From an uncultured Pseudoxanthomonas sp. (GTDB taxonomy: Bacteria; Pseudomonadota; Gammaproteobacteria; Xanthomonadales; Xanthomonadaceae): a DNA stretch of 64,000 nucleotides. The translations under genes and the position numbers were made by a program. Shown here in pieces: positions 1-14,144 of this stretch. Each line of letters opens with the position of its first letter. Positions within the stretch are counted from its first letter, which is position 1. Location: NCBI RefSeq assembly GCF_946886695.1, contig NZ_CAMPJD010000009.1, positions 1 to 64,000 of the forward strand, in the 5' to 3' direction. The notes beneath the pieces are model-generated. The model was given only the letters and a program-made list of their open reading frames with translations. It was not told the origin of the DNA and did not search any database.

Positions 1-181
1 CGTGGTGATCGACGCAAGAGCAAGATGGGTCCCAGCTTTCGCTGGGACGACGGAGGGGGAGTGCTGGCGCATGATCCGCCAGACCCGTCATTCCAGCGAA
101 CGCTGGAATCCATTGACTGTGAGTGCCGTGGTGATCGACGCAAGAGCAAGATGGGTCCCAGCTTTCGCTGGGACGACGGAG
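1..181. repeat. REP-like hairpin cluster with two identical 55-bp repeats
   Basis: Positions 1-55 and 127-181 are identical 55-bp direct repeats. Each carries the perfect 8-bp hairpin GTCCCAGC-tttc-GCTGGGAC (29-48 and 155-174). Between them lies a related hairpin, ATTCCAGC-gaac-GCTGGAAT (90-109), so the order is A-B-A. Short GC-rich palindromes alternating in this way are typical of REP/BIME-like elements in xanthomonads and pseudomonads. The cluster lies downstream of the leftward gene ending at 189 and may act in mRNA 3'-end protection or termination. The array may continue left of the window. Confidence 0.8.
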
Positions 182-188
182 AGGCAGC

Positions 189-782
189 TCAGCGCAACGA
201 CTTCCGCCGCTTCTCATCCATCCATTTGTCCGCCTGCGCCGGGGTATAGGCGCGCATCCACGCGACCATCGCATCGATATCGTCGCCATGCCAGAGGTCG
301 TTGCGCTGCTCAGGGTGCAGGAAGCGCTCTTCAACCATGCGATCGATCATGCCCATCAGCGGCGTGTAGAAGCCTTCCACGTCGAGGAACGCGCAGGGCT
401 TGTCGCCGATGCCGAGCTGGCGCCAGGTCAACATCTCGAACATCTCGTCCAGCGTGCCGAACCCACCGGGCAGGGCGACGAAACCATCCGACAGATCGAA
501 CATGCGCTTCTTGCGTTCGTGCATGTTGGCGACCACTTCCAGCCGGGTGACGCCCTTGTGCGCGACTTCCCAGCCCACCAACTGTTCGGGAATCACGCCG
601 ATGACTTCACCGCCAGCAGCGAGCACGGCATCGGCCACGATGCCCATCAGGCCGACGTTGCCGCCGCCGTAGACGAGTTGCATGCCCTCCTTCGCGATGC
701 GGTCGCCCAGGGCGATGGCGCGTTCGGTGTAGACGGGCTTGTTGCCCGCATTGGAGCCGCAGTAAACGCAGAGGGAACGCAT
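189..782 (-). CDS. LOG family protein (nucleoside 5'-monophosphate phosphoribohydrolase)
   Basis: This 197-residue protein belongs to the LOG/TIGR00730 Rossmann-fold family, which hydrolyses the N-glycosidic bond of (cytokinin) nucleoside 5'-monophosphates to give base plus ribose 5-phosphate. The N-terminus MRSLCVYCGSNAG and the active-site signature PGGFGTLDEMFEMLTW (about residues 104-120) are both present, and the length is normal. The start ATG lies 3 nt downstream of the stop of the preceding small gene, so the two are probably cotranscribed. Bacterial members are often annotated as lysine decarboxylases, which is wrong for this motif. The physiological substrate cannot be read from sequence. 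Confidence 0.9.
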   Translation of the reverse strand: MRSLCVYCGSNAGNKPVYTERAIALGDRIAKEGMQLVYGGGNVGLMGIVADAVLAAGGEVIGVIPEQLVGWEVAHKGVTRLEVVANMHERKKRMFDLSDGFVALPGGFGTLDEMFEMLTWRQLGIGDKPCAFLDVEGFYTPLMGMIDRMVEERFLHPEQRNDLWHGDDIDAMVAWMRAYTPAQADKWMDEKRRKSLR

Positions 783-785
783 GGG

Positions 786-1142
786 TCAGTCTTCCTTCAA
801 GGGCGAGGGGACGGCGGACGCGGCGTCGACGCGGCCGCAGTCCACGCTTTCGATGGTGCCGCCGCTGTAACGCAACGCGGACGTGCGGCGGATGCCCTGT
901 GCATCGGTGGTCTGCCAGAAGTCGATCGCGAAGCTGCCTGCGGGTGGATCACCGGCCGGGCCGGCGGCGCTGTGGCCACTGAGCGTACTGTCAGGTGGGC
1001 GTCGCATGATCGCCAGCGCGTCGCGAAGGTTCATGCCCACGTTCACCAGCGCGCATCTTGTGTGCGGATCATCGTGCCCGTCGGATGATGTCATGGTGGC
1101 GGGCGATGTCGTCAGCGGAATCAGGAGCAGCAAGGAGAGCAT
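786..1142 (-). CDS. small secreted protein of unknown function
   Basis: This 118-residue protein starts with a short hydrophobic stretch, MLSLLLLIPLTTSPA, that looks like a signal peptide. It has two later cysteines (about 30 and 102) that could form a disulfide. The segment NVGMNLRDALAIMRRPPDST resembles the short helix-turn of BamE/SmpA-like lipoproteins, but the resemblance is weak and I assign no function. The ATG at 1142 was chosen because it begins the hydrophobic leader; longer in-frame extensions read through the opposite strand of lpdA. Its stop lies 3 nt before the LOG family gene. Confidence 0.6.
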   Translation of the reverse strand: MLSLLLLIPLTTSPATMTSSDGHDDPHTRCALVNVGMNLRDALAIMRRPPDSTLSGHSAAGPAGDPPAGSFAIDFWQTTDAQGIRRTSALRYSGGTIESVDCGRVDAASAVPSPLKED

Positions 1143-1216
1143 GGTTTTCCGTCGGCGGTGGAATCCCGGAAGCAGAACGGCCCGGAAGACCGGGCCGTTC
1201 GTGCGAGAGGCCTGAA

Positions 1217-2653
1217 TCAGTTGGCCTTGTGGATCGCGCGCTTGTCCACCGCCATGGCTGCATCGTGGATCGCTTCGGACAGGGTGGGGTGTGCGTGGCA
1301 GATGCGGGCCAGGTCGTCGGCGGAGCCGTTGAACTCCATCGTGATGACGCCTTCGTGCACCAGCTCGGACACGCCCACGCCGACCAGGTGCAGGCCGAGG
1401 ATGCGGTCGGTCTCGGCATGCGCGAGCACCTTCACGAAGCCGGCCGGCTCGCCCATGGCGACGGCGCGTGCGATCGCCGCGAACGGGAAGCTGCCCGCCT
1501 TGTACGGGATGCCTTCGTCCTTGAGCTGCTTCTCGGTCTTGCCGACCCAGGCGATTTCCGGCTCGGTGTAGATGACCCACGGCACGGTGTCGAGATTGAC
1601 GTGGCCGGGCAGGCCGGCGATCAGTTCGGCCACCGCGATGCCTTCCTCGAAGCCCTTGTGCGCCAGCATGGGACCACGCACGCAGTCGCCCACGGCCCAC
1701 ACGCCATCCACGCCGGTGTGGCAGTGGTCGTCCACTTCGATCTGGCCGCGCTCGTTGAGCTTCACGCCGGTACCGTCGGCCAGCAGGCCCTTGCTGGCCG
1801 CCTTGCGACCCACCGCGACCAGCAGCTTGTCGACCGTCAGGGTCTTCTCGCCTTCGGCATCGGCGTAGGTGACCACGACTTCCTTCTTCTTGCCCTTGCC
1901 GGTGACTTCCGTCTTGCTGACCTTGGCGCCCAAGCGGATGTCGAGGCCCTGCTTCTTGAATTCCTTGGCGGCGGTCTTGGCCACTTCCGCGTCGGCGGCG
2001 GCCAGGAAGTCGGGCAGCGCTTCAAGGATCACGACCTCGGCGCCCAGGCGCTTCCACACGCTGCCCAGTTCCAGGCCGATGACGCCGGCGCCGATCACGG
2101 CCAGGCGCTTCGGTACTTCGGTGAAATCCAGCGCGCCCACGTTGTCGACGATGGTCTCGTTGTCGAACTTGGCGAACGGCAGTTCGATGGAATCCGAACC
2201 GGCGGCGATGATGACGTTGGTGCCCTTGAGCTCGACTTCGCTGCCGTCGTGCTGCTTGACCTTGACGACGTTGCCGGGCTGCAGCTGGCCGAAGCCGTAG
2301 TACGGGGTGATCTTGTTCGCCTTGAACAGCATCGCGATGCCGCCGGTGAACTGCTTCACGATCTTGTCCTTGCGGCCGATCATCTGGCCGACGTCCATCT
2401 TCGCGTCCTTGAAGCTGATGCCGTGGTCGCCGAACAGGTGGCCCATGTTCCAGAACTGGCGCGAGGAATCCAGCAGCGCCTTGGACGGCACGCAGCCCAC
2501 GCGCAGGCAGGTGCCACCCAGCGCCGGCTTGCCGTCCTTGCCCAGCGCGGCGTCGATGCACGCGACCTTCATGCCCAGCTGCGCGGCACGGATGGCGGCG
2601 TGATAGCCGGCCGGGCCGGCACCGATGACGACGACGTCGAATTGTTCTGCCAT
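1217..2653 (-). CDS. lpdA: dihydrolipoyl dehydrogenase (E3 component)
   Basis: This FAD- and NAD-dependent enzyme reoxidises dihydrolipoamide in 2-oxo acid dehydrogenase complexes in the cytoplasm. The 478-residue protein has the FAD-binding GAGPAG (residues 11-16), the redox-active disulfide pair in GGTCLRVGCVPSK (Cys49 and Cys54), an NAD-binding GAGVIGLELG near residue 190, and the catalytic HPTLSE (His455, Glu460). It has no N-terminal lipoyl domain. It is the third gene after sucA and sucB, so it is most likely the E3 of the 2-oxoglutarate dehydrogenase complex, although E3 may be shared with pyruvate dehydrogenase. A 185-bp gap holding two hairpins separates it from sucB. Confidence 0.96.
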   Translation of the reverse strand: MAEQFDVVVIGAGPAGYHAAIRAAQLGMKVACIDAALGKDGKPALGGTCLRVGCVPSKALLDSSRQFWNMGHLFGDHGISFKDAKMDVGQMIGRKDKIVKQFTGGIAMLFKANKITPYYGFGQLQPGNVVKVKQHDGSEVELKGTNVIIAAGSDSIELPFAKFDNETIVDNVGALDFTEVPKRLAVIGAGVIGLELGSVWKRLGAEVVILEALPDFLAAADAEVAKTAAKEFKKQGLDIRLGAKVSKTEVTGKGKKKEVVVTYADAEGEKTLTVDKLLVAVGRKAASKGLLADGTGVKLNERGQIEVDDHCHTGVDGVWAVGDCVRGPMLAHKGFEEGIAVAELIAGLPGHVNLDTVPWVIYTEPEIAWVGKTEKQLKDEGIPYKAGSFPFAAIARAVAMGEPAGFVKVLAHAETDRILGLHLVGVGVSELVHEGVITMEFNGSADDLARICHAHPTLSEAIHDAAMAVDKRAIHKAN

Positions 2654-2674
2654 TTCTGTGTCCTTTGCCTTTTC

Positions 2675-2829
2675 CCTTCTCCCCTCGGGAGAAGGTGCCC
2701 GAAGGGCGGATGAGGGGCGATGGAGTGGGAGACTCCAAATCAGAGGTGGGGCTGCCGCGTTCTATCGCGAGGCCAGAGGGTGTGACTCCGTTGCCCCTCA
2801 CCCCAACCCCTCTCCCGCAGGGAGAGGGG
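2675..2829. repeat. paired GC-rich intergenic hairpins between sucB and lpdA
   Basis: Two perfect hairpins bracket this gap: CCTTCTCCC-ctc-GGGAGAAGG (2675-2695) and CCCCTCTCCC-gca-GGGAGAGGGG (2807-2829). Sequences of this kind (GGGAGAAGGTGCCCG, CCCCTCACCCC) recur between genes in many xanthomonad genomes. Placed inside an operon, they could tune transcript stability or relative expression of lpdA. Neither hairpin is followed by a T-run, so they do not look like intrinsic terminators. Confidence 0.7.
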
Positions 2830-2838
2830 CTCGGTGCA

Positions 2839-4065
2839 TCACATGCCGAGCAGCATGCGGTGCGGGTTTTCCAGCTGGTTCTTGATGTCCACCAGGAACA
2901 GCACCGCGTCCTTGCCGTCGATGATGCGGTGGTCGTAGCTCAGCGCGATGTACATCATCGGCGCGGCGATGACCTGGCCGTTCTCGACGATGGCGCGGTC
3001 CTTGATGGCGTGCATGCCCAGGATGGCGCTCTGCGGCGGGTTGACGATGGGCGTGGACATCAGCGAGCCGAAGGTGCCGCCGTTGGTGATGGTGAAGGTG
3101 CCACCCTGCAGGTCTTCCAGGCCCAGCTTGCCGTCGCGCGCCTTCTTGGCGTACTCGGCGATGCCCTTCTCGATGTCGCCGAAGCCCATGCGCTCGACAT
3201 TGCGCAGCACCGGCGTGACCAGGCCCTTCTCGGTGGATACCGCGATGGAGATGTCGGCGTAGCCGTGGTAGATGATGTCGTTGCCATCGACCGAGGCGTT
3301 GACGACCGGGTGGCGCTGCAGCGCGTTGGCGGCGGCCTTGGCGAAGAAGCTCATGAAGCCCAGCTTGATGCCGTTGGCCTTCACGAAATCGTCCTGCAGC
3401 TCCTTGCGCATCTCCATGACCTTGGCCAGGTTGACCTCGTTGAACGAGGTCAGCATGGCGATGGAGTTCTTGGACTGCATCAGGCGCTCGGCGATGCGCG
3501 TGCGGATGCGGGTCATCGGCACGCGTTCTTCCGGACGCGCGCCGCCGCTGACGCCTGCAGTCTTGCCGCTGGCGTAGTTGATGAGGTCTTCCTTGGTCAC
3601 GGCACCCTTGCGGCCGGTGCCTTCGACGTTGGCCGGATCGATGCCCTGGGTGACCGCGGTGAAGCGCGCGCCCGGCGGCAGGCCGTCGGTGCCGGCGGCG
3701 GCCGCGGCCGGCTTGGTGCTGGACGGCGCGGCCGCATCGGCCTTGGCGGCCTCGGCCTTCGGCTGCACTTCCTGCGCACCGGCGGCGGGCTTCTTCTCTT
3801 CGGCGGCGGGTGCGGCGGCGGCCACGGCGCCTTCCTCGATGATGGCCAGCAACTGCTGGCTGGTCACCGTGTCGCCTTCCTTGAACTTGATTTCCTTCAG
3901 CACGCCATCGACGGGCGAGGGCACTTCCAGCACGACCTTGTCGGTTTCCAGGTCCATCAGGTTCTCGTCGCGCTTGACCGCGTCGCCCACCTTCTTGTGC
4001 CAGGCGGCGATGGTGGCATCGGAGACGGACTCGGGCAGAACCGGAACTTTGACTTCAGTAGCCAT
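2839..4065 (-). CDS. sucB: dihydrolipoyl succinyltransferase (E2 of 2-oxoglutarate dehydrogenase)
   Basis: This is the E2 core of the 2-oxoglutarate dehydrogenase complex, which transfers succinyl from lipoate to CoA in the TCA cycle. The 408-residue protein has one N-terminal lipoyl domain with the lipoylated lysine in [12 protein letters not shown] (Lys43), an Ala/Pro/Lys-rich linker (about 80-125), a peripheral subunit-binding domain around residues 130-168, and a C-terminal catalytic domain with SYDHRIIDG (His379, Asp383). The single lipoyl domain and TDKV context fit a succinyl rather than acetyl transferase. It lies 41 bp downstream of sucA. Confidence 0.96.
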   Translation of the reverse strand: MATEVKVPVLPESVSDATIAAWHKKVGDAVKRDENLMDLETDKVVLEVPSPVDGVLKEIKFKEGDTVTSQQLLAIIEEGAVAAAAPAAEEKKPAAGAQEVQPKAEAAKADAAAPSSTKPAAAAAGTDGLPPGARFTAVTQGIDPANVEGTGRKGAVTKEDLINYASGKTAGVSGGARPEERVPMTRIRTRIAERLMQSKNSIAMLTSFNEVNLAKVMEMRKELQDDFVKANGIKLGFMSFFAKAAANALQRHPVVNASVDGNDIIYHGYADISIAVSTEKGLVTPVLRNVERMGFGDIEKGIAEYAKKARDGKLGLEDLQGGTFTITNGGTFGSLMSTPIVNPPQSAILGMHAIKDRAIVENGQVIAAPMMYIALSYDHRIIDGKDAVLFLVDIKNQLENPHRMLLGM

Positions 4066-4106
4066 GGGATGGGACGTCCTGGTGGTGTTGTTCTAGGAAT
4101 GGGGGC

Positions 4107-6983
<2,877 letters not shown>

Positions 6984-7022
6984 ATCGCGCTATGTCTCAC
7001 GCGCATGGACGAAAACCCGGAA

Positions 7023-7028
7023 ATTATA
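7023..7028 (-). promoter_or_regulatory. -10 box of the sucAB-lpdA operon
   Basis: Read on the minus strand, this is a perfect TATAAT preceded by a G-run. Transcription starting about 7 nt downstream would give a leader of roughly 30 nt before the sucA ATG. The nearest -35-like hexamer is TTACGC at a 19-bp spacing, which is poor, so activation by another factor is possible. This is the only strong -10 element in the gap between the GNAT gene and sucA. Confidence 0.5.
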
Positions 7029-7122
7029 CCCCCATGCCGGGAAGCGGGCGTAACCGGATTGGACTAAAGGCGCAGGCCCCGGGCCGGTGAAGGTTGTCCG
7101 GCGCCGTGATGGCGGTACGCGA

Positions 7123-8034
7123 TCAGAGGCCCAGCGCGCGGTACTCCGTCACCGGCCGCGCACGCTCCCACATCTGGGTGAACTCTTCCCGCAGCTGGCG
7201 GGCGCGCCCGGCATGCATCAAGCCTGCTTCGCCGTCGAAGCGGTGGCCCAATGGCCGGTGGTAGTAGCCATGGTCGTCGTTGGCAACGAAGGCGGCGGTG
7301 TACGGCAGGTCCACCGGGTCCTGCACTTCGCGGAAGGCGAACACGCTGGGGAGGCGCTGCCCAAGGCCGATCAGGGGGGCCAGCATGCGCTGGGGCGTGC
7401 CGGCGTCCTGCAGCAGCACCTGGACGTGTGCGCCTGGTTGGCGGGTGGCGAAGCGGCGAAGCGCATCCACGACAGCGGGCGCATCCCACAAGCCCGGGTC
7501 CAGCGCGCGACTGCAGATCACCAGTGTCCGTCGGGCCTGCGCGACGACGGCCGTGGTGATGGCCACCGCTTCTGCGCGATGGGCGATGGTGGTCGGCCCG
7601 GACAGCGTCCGGCGCATACCCTGGTGCTCGATGCCGGCCTCGAGGAACCGCTCGCCTTCGGGCAGAAAACCATGACGGGCGTAGAAGCCCTCCGCACTCA
7701 CCTGCGCGTGCAGCGACACGTCAGGCCAGTGGCGGCGGAGGGCTTCGTCCAGCAAGGCGACCAGCATCGCTTCGCCAACGCCCTGGCCGCGCCACGCCGG
7801 CAGCACGGCCATGCGGCCGATCCGGTGGTCGGGCGTCAAGCGCGCGGCACCGATGGCGTGCCCCGCGCTGTCGCGCGCGAGCACGTGATGGCAGAGCGGG
7901 TCCAGCGCATCGCGTTCCAGATCGCGCGGTACCTGCTGTTCCTGCACGAACACGGCGTCCCGTACCTCGTGCAACGGTACAGAGGTGGCGGCATAGTCGA
8001 CGGCTTCGACGTGGTAATCCTGCGCGGCCTTCAT
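7123..8034 (-). CDS. GNAT acetyltransferase with C-terminal PLD-like (DUF7931-type) domain
   Basis: This 303-residue protein has two parts. Residues about 1-145 form a GNAT fold with the acetyl-CoA loop region RIGRMAVLPAWRGQGVGEAM and a late FYARHGFLPEG strand, typical of ElaA/GNAT enzymes. Residues about 150-303 form a second domain (RTLVICSRALDPGLWD, GHRFDGEAGLMHAGRARQL) that resembles the DUF7931 segment found behind GNAT domains in gammaproteobacteria. The ATG overlaps the stop of roxA by 4 nt (ATGA), so translation is probably coupled. The acetyl acceptor is unknown; the link to a ribosomal protein hydroxylase hints at a translation-related target, which is inference. Confidence 0.8.
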   Translation of the reverse strand: MKAAQDYHVEAVDYAATSVPLHEVRDAVFVQEQQVPRDLERDALDPLCHHVLARDSAGHAIGAARLTPDHRIGRMAVLPAWRGQGVGEAMLVALLDEALRRHWPDVSLHAQVSAEGFYARHGFLPEGERFLEAGIEHQGMRRTLSGPTTIAHRAEAVAITTAVVAQARRTLVICSRALDPGLWDAPAVVDALRRFATRQPGAHVQVLLQDAGTPQRMLAPLIGLGQRLPSVFAFREVQDPVDLPYTAAFVANDDHGYYHRPLGHRFDGEAGLMHAGRARQLREEFTQMWERARPVTEYRALGL

Positions 8035-9281
8035 GCGTCTTCGTCCTGCGGGTCGAGACCATCGTCGTCGAATGCCAGCTGGTAGTGGCCCTGAGCAGCA
8101 AGCGCTATCACAGCGTCGCGGCCGGCATCGCTCAACGCGCCGTAAGTCGTGCCATCCAGTCCTTCCAGCGCGGCCAGCAGCTGGGCGTCTTTCACCGGCA
8201 GGGCGTAGTCCAGGCCATTGCAGAACAGGCTGGCGCCCTGGCGGCGGCGGCGCCATGCGAAACGCGAGAATGGATGACGCAGCAGGCGTGCGCCCTGCTG
8301 CAGGTCCCACTCCATCTCGATGCGGGACGGCGTTTCGGGTGCTGGCATGACATCGCCGGACGCGCGATACGTGGTGATGAAGCGGCCGAACCAGTCGCCC
8401 ACGAGGTCCGGGTCGTTCATGCGCAGGGCATTCAGCGCCTCGACCACGCGCTCCATCGCCCGGGCATCGATCTCGTTCGGGTCGTGCGGCGCGGTCAGGT
8501 CTTCGTCGTGGTAGCGCACGGCGTCGTCGGCATCGGCGATCAGCGTGTCGAGGTAGTCGCCGATCAGTTCCGCCGACGACGGCGCCCGCATGCCCACCGA
8601 AAACGTCAGGCAGGCGTTCTCCGCCACGCCGTGGTGGGGAACCAGCGGCGGCAGGTAGAGCATGTCGCCCGGCGCCAGTACCCACTCATGGGTGGGGTCG
8701 AACTGGCGAAGCAGCTTGATCGCCACATCGTCCTGGAAGCCGAGGTCGGGCGCGGGCTTCCCCATCGCGACGCTGGCATCGATCATCCAGCGCCTATCGC
8801 CCTGCGCCTGCAGCAGGAACACGTCGTAGTGGTCCACGTGCGCGCCGACCGAGCCACCGGTGGCCGCGAAGCTGATCATGATGTCGTCCACGCGCCAGCG
8901 CGGCAGGAAGCGGAACTGCTCCAGCAACTGGCGGACATCGGCGTCCCACTTGTCCACGTCCTGCACCAGCAGGGTCCAGTCGTGGTGGGGCAGGCTGGGG
9001 AAGTCCTCTTCCTGGAACGGGCCGGTGCGCACGTCCCAGGTACCGGTGGCACGATCCAGGCTGATCAGACGTGCCAGCACGCCTTCCTCGCAGGCGAGGC
9101 CGGCAAGATCCTCCGGCTGCACGGGCGTTTCGAAGTCCGGGAAAGCGTTGCGGATCAGCAGTGGCCGCTTGTGCCAGTAATCGCGCAGGAAGCGCTCGAC
9201 CGGCATGCCGAGCGGATGCGCGTGGGTGGCTTCGATCTCGAACGGAAGCGACGCGGCGCGGGCGGAAGTCTTCTTGGTCAT
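8031..9281 (-). CDS. roxA: ribosomal protein uL16 arginine 3-hydroxylase (RoxA/YcfD-type)
   Basis: This is a cupin/JmjC-fold Fe(II)- and 2-oxoglutarate-dependent oxygenase of the YcfD family, whose known member hydroxylates an arginine of ribosomal protein L16. The 416-residue protein shows the metal motif GAHVDHYDVFLLQ (HxD, about residues 150-162), RRWMIDAS shortly after, and the second metal histidine in LYLPPLVPHHGVAENACLTFSVG. A dimerisation and winged-helix-like C-terminal part follows. The ATG at 9281 (MTKKTSARAA) was chosen over an upstream in-frame ATG that would add 25 residues of non-conserved-looking sequence. Its end overlaps the GNAT gene start. Confidence 0.9.
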   Translation of the reverse strand: MTKKTSARAASLPFEIEATHAHPLGMPVERFLRDYWHKRPLLIRNAFPDFETPVQPEDLAGLACEEGVLARLISLDRATGTWDVRTGPFQEEDFPSLPHHDWTLLVQDVDKWDADVRQLLEQFRFLPRWRVDDIMISFAATGGSVGAHVDHYDVFLLQAQGDRRWMIDASVAMGKPAPDLGFQDDVAIKLLRQFDPTHEWVLAPGDMLYLPPLVPHHGVAENACLTFSVGMRAPSSAELIGDYLDTLIADADDAVRYHDEDLTAPHDPNEIDARAMERVVEALNALRMNDPDLVGDWFGRFITTYRASGDVMPAPETPSRIEMEWDLQQGARLLRHPFSRFAWRRRRQGASLFCNGLDYALPVKDAQLLAALEGLDGTTYGALSDAGRDAVIALAAQGHYQLAFDDDGLDPQDEDA

Positions 9282-9365
9282 CGGGTGGTATCCGCGCGGG
9301 AATGCGTCATACAGGAAAAGGGAGGTCAGCGTCGCCGATGGGGGCACCGGCGGCATTGATGCCGA

Positions 9366-10274
9366 TCAAGGGTGTGATGGGGGCGGGGCCATCGCGGCTT
9401 CGTCGGCAAGCCGCTTGTCCAGGCGCTCGGAGGCCTTCTGCGCATAGGCGCGGCAGGCGCTGCGGTCCACCCGTGGCGCGTTCGCCCTCGGCCCGATTCG
9501 TGTCCACAGCGCGCTGGCGGACGGATGCGGGGTGACGAGGATGTCGCAGTCCAGCGCGGCAACCCGCGCCAGCGTGCCGCGGAACGCGGCCGTGTAACCG
9601 GGGTGCGCTGCGTCGTCGCTGTAGCGGTATACGTCGTCGGAGATCGCGGTCAGGCTGTCGGCGTAAACCATCTGGTGGCAGGCGTCGCCTTCACAGGACC
9701 GCCAGGTCCAACTGGTGCCGCCGGGCGTGTGACCGGGCGAAGCGACCGCTTGCAGGGCCAGCGGGCCGATGCGCACCACGCCGTCATCGGCAAGCGTGAC
9801 GACATGCTCGACCGGGGCGATGGGTTCCGCCACCTCCAATTGCGGGTCCAGGCGGTCCGGCATGCCGCGCTTCAACGTGCCCACGGCGGGTGCGCGGGCA
9901 TACACGGGCGCGCCGGTGGCGCGCTGCAGCTCGGCCAGGCTGCCGGCATGGTCGTTGTGCTCATGCGAGAACACGATGGCGCGTACGTCCTCCGGCTTGA
10001 AGCCGAGTGCGCGGATGTTGGCAAGAATCAGCGGGCCGGCCTGCGGCGTGCCGGCGTCGACCAGGATGTGGCCATCATCGGACGTCACCAGCAATGCGGT
10101 GATGCCGCAGGTGCCGACGTACCAGGTGTTGCCGTAGACCTGCAGCGGCGTGGCCGGGTCGTTCCAGCCGGCGTCATCGGCGCAGGTCTTGGCGGCAGGC
10201 GTGTCGGAGGCGAGCGCGGCGACCGGAAGCGCGAGGGCAAGCAGACCGCAGAGCAGGGTGGAGCGGAGCATCAT
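9366..10274 (-). CDS. subclass B3 metallo-beta-lactamase-like hydrolase
   Basis: This 302-residue exported protein has a signal peptide ([23 protein letters not shown]) and the metallo-beta-lactamase fold. Zinc ligands of subclass B3 enzymes are visible: SHEHNDHAG (HxHxDH), [13 protein letters not shown] (His196 equivalent) and [11 protein letters not shown] (His263 equivalent). The stretches [16 protein letters not shown] and VYADSLTA match B3 enzymes such as L1. It could hydrolyse beta-lactams, including carbapenems, in the periplasm, but B3-like proteins with other activities exist. The ATG at 10274 overlaps the stop of the VOC gene (ATGA). Confidence 0.82.
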   Translation of the reverse strand: MMLRSTLLCGLLALALPVAALASDTPAAKTCADDAGWNDPATPLQVYGNTWYVGTCGITALLVTSDDGHILVDAGTPQAGPLILANIRALGFKPEDVRAIVFSHEHNDHAGSLAELQRATGAPVYARAPAVGTLKRGMPDRLDPQLEVAEPIAPVEHVVTLADDGVVRIGPLALQAVASPGHTPGGTSWTWRSCEGDACHQMVYADSLTAISDDVYRYSDDAAHPGYTAAFRGTLARVAALDCDILVTPHPSASALWTRIGPRANAPRVDRSACRAYAQKASERLDKRLADEAAMAPPPSHP

Positions 10275-10669
10275 GTGGCGATCTCGTCGTAGCCGCGGTT
10301 GACGAACTGCAGCAGGCACCAGCCGTGGCCGAAGGAGTCGGCCAGGCGGACGATGCGGCCCCAGTTCGTTTCGCGGATGGGGGATTCCTGCACTAGACCC
10401 GCCTGCACGGCGAGGTCGAGGGCGAGTTCAAGGGATTCGACGACCACGTCCAGGTGCACGGGCGTCCAGTGCCGGGTGTAGTCGCGCTGCGCCGCCGTTG
10501 CGGCCGGAGAACCGGTTGCGTTGTGCAGCAGGTAGATCGGTGCCTGTGCGCCGAGCAGTTCGACGCCACCTTCACCGAAACGGCGACCGGTGCTGAGTCC
10601 GAAGGCGCGGGTGTAGAGCGCTTCCGCCGCAGGCAGGTCGGGAACGTCGATGTTGATCAGTACGTGCAT
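10271..10669 (-). CDS. VOC (glyoxalase/bleomycin-resistance fold) family protein
   Basis: This 132-residue single-domain protein has the beta-alpha-beta-beta-beta repeats of the vicinal oxygen chelate superfamily: [25 protein letters not shown] at the start, [18 protein letters not shown] in the middle (with a candidate metal histidine), and [19 protein letters not shown] at the end. VOC proteins include dioxygenases, isomerases and drug-binding proteins. Substrate cannot be assigned. It lies 23 bp after purB and overlaps the beta-lactamase-like gene by 4 nt, so the three probably share a transcript. Confidence 0.85.
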   Translation of the reverse strand: MHVLINIDVPDLPAAEALYTRAFGLSTGRRFGEGGVELLGAQAPIYLLHNATGSPAATAAQRDYTRHWTPVHLDVVVESLELALDLAVQAGLVQESPIRETNWGRIVRLADSFGHGWCLLQFVNRGYDEIAT

Positions 10670-10692
10670 CGCCGCGTCCTCGCGCCCCGAGG

Positions 10693-12096
<1,404 letters not shown>

Positions 12097-12199
12097 TTAC
12101 CCCGGGAAAGCGGCGATCCGGCCTGGCGTATCCTGTGGCCCCGCCAGCCGCCGGCTTCCTTGCCGTCGCGCAAGCCGTGAATCCCTTCAGGAGACGGTG

Positions 12200-13636
<1,437 letters not shown>

Positions 13637-13651
13637 GGGTGTCGCCGCCGA

Positions 13652-14077
13652 TCAGTCGCGCGGCGGCCATTCGCCCGGGATCTTCATTCCCGACAGCATC
13701 GCCAGCGCGCCTTCGCACATCTGTTGCTTCTGCTCGGGCGTGCCCGTGTCCAGCCGGCCCAGTCGCTGGGCCAGGGTGCGCTCCCGGTATCCGGTCAGCG
13801 TGTCGCCGGGTTCGAATTCGGCCAGTGTCAGCAGGCGCCCGCGCTCGATCTGGTCCTGGTGTGTGTTGACGTAGCGGAAATACGCCGGCGCCGCACGCTG
13901 CAGGTAGGTGGCATCGGTGGTGGCGCATTTCTCGATCAGTACCGGCATCGCGAACGTCGCGACGTAGGCGATGTGGTCCTGGAACGCGCGTTCGCGGGCG
14001 GGGTCCGGAGCGTCCGCCGCCTGCGCGTTGGACACCGTCATCGCCAATCCAAGCACCATCACGCAGGCGTGTTTCAT
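13652..14077 (-). CDS. small exported protein of unknown function, last gene of the YtrA operon
   Basis: This 141-residue protein has a signal peptide (MKHACVMVLGLAMTVSNAQA, cleavage after about residue 20) and a helical mature part with cysteines near residues 51 and 121. I recognise no family. It lies 67 bp downstream of the first DUF2884-like lipoprotein gene in the same direction and ends convergently with fumC. It is probably the last gene of the operon starting near 19733, hence probably periplasmic and envelope-related; that role is inferred from context only. Confidence 0.65.
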   Translation of the reverse strand: MKHACVMVLGLAMTVSNAQAADAPDPARERAFQDHIAYVATFAMPVLIEKCATTDATYLQRAAPAYFRYVNTHQDQIERGRLLTLAEFEPGDTLTGYRERTLAQRLGRLDTGTPEQKQQMCEGALAMLSGMKIPGEWPPRD

Positions 14078-14144
14078 TGCAGACCTCGTACAGGGGAAGA
14101 AGGGAAGAAGCGACGCCGTGCGCGATGCCGCGGCAAGCGGATGG

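Noticed and set aside
1..181. Direct repeats at the left edge as a CRISPR array
   Set aside because: Only two 55-bp copies, each with an internal hairpin and a third variant hairpin in the spacer, and no cas genes. This is a REP-like element.
7123..8685. A longer 520-residue form of the GNAT protein
   Set aside because: The first 217 residues would be an out-of-frame reading of roxA; the ATG at 8034 overlapping the roxA stop is a far better start.
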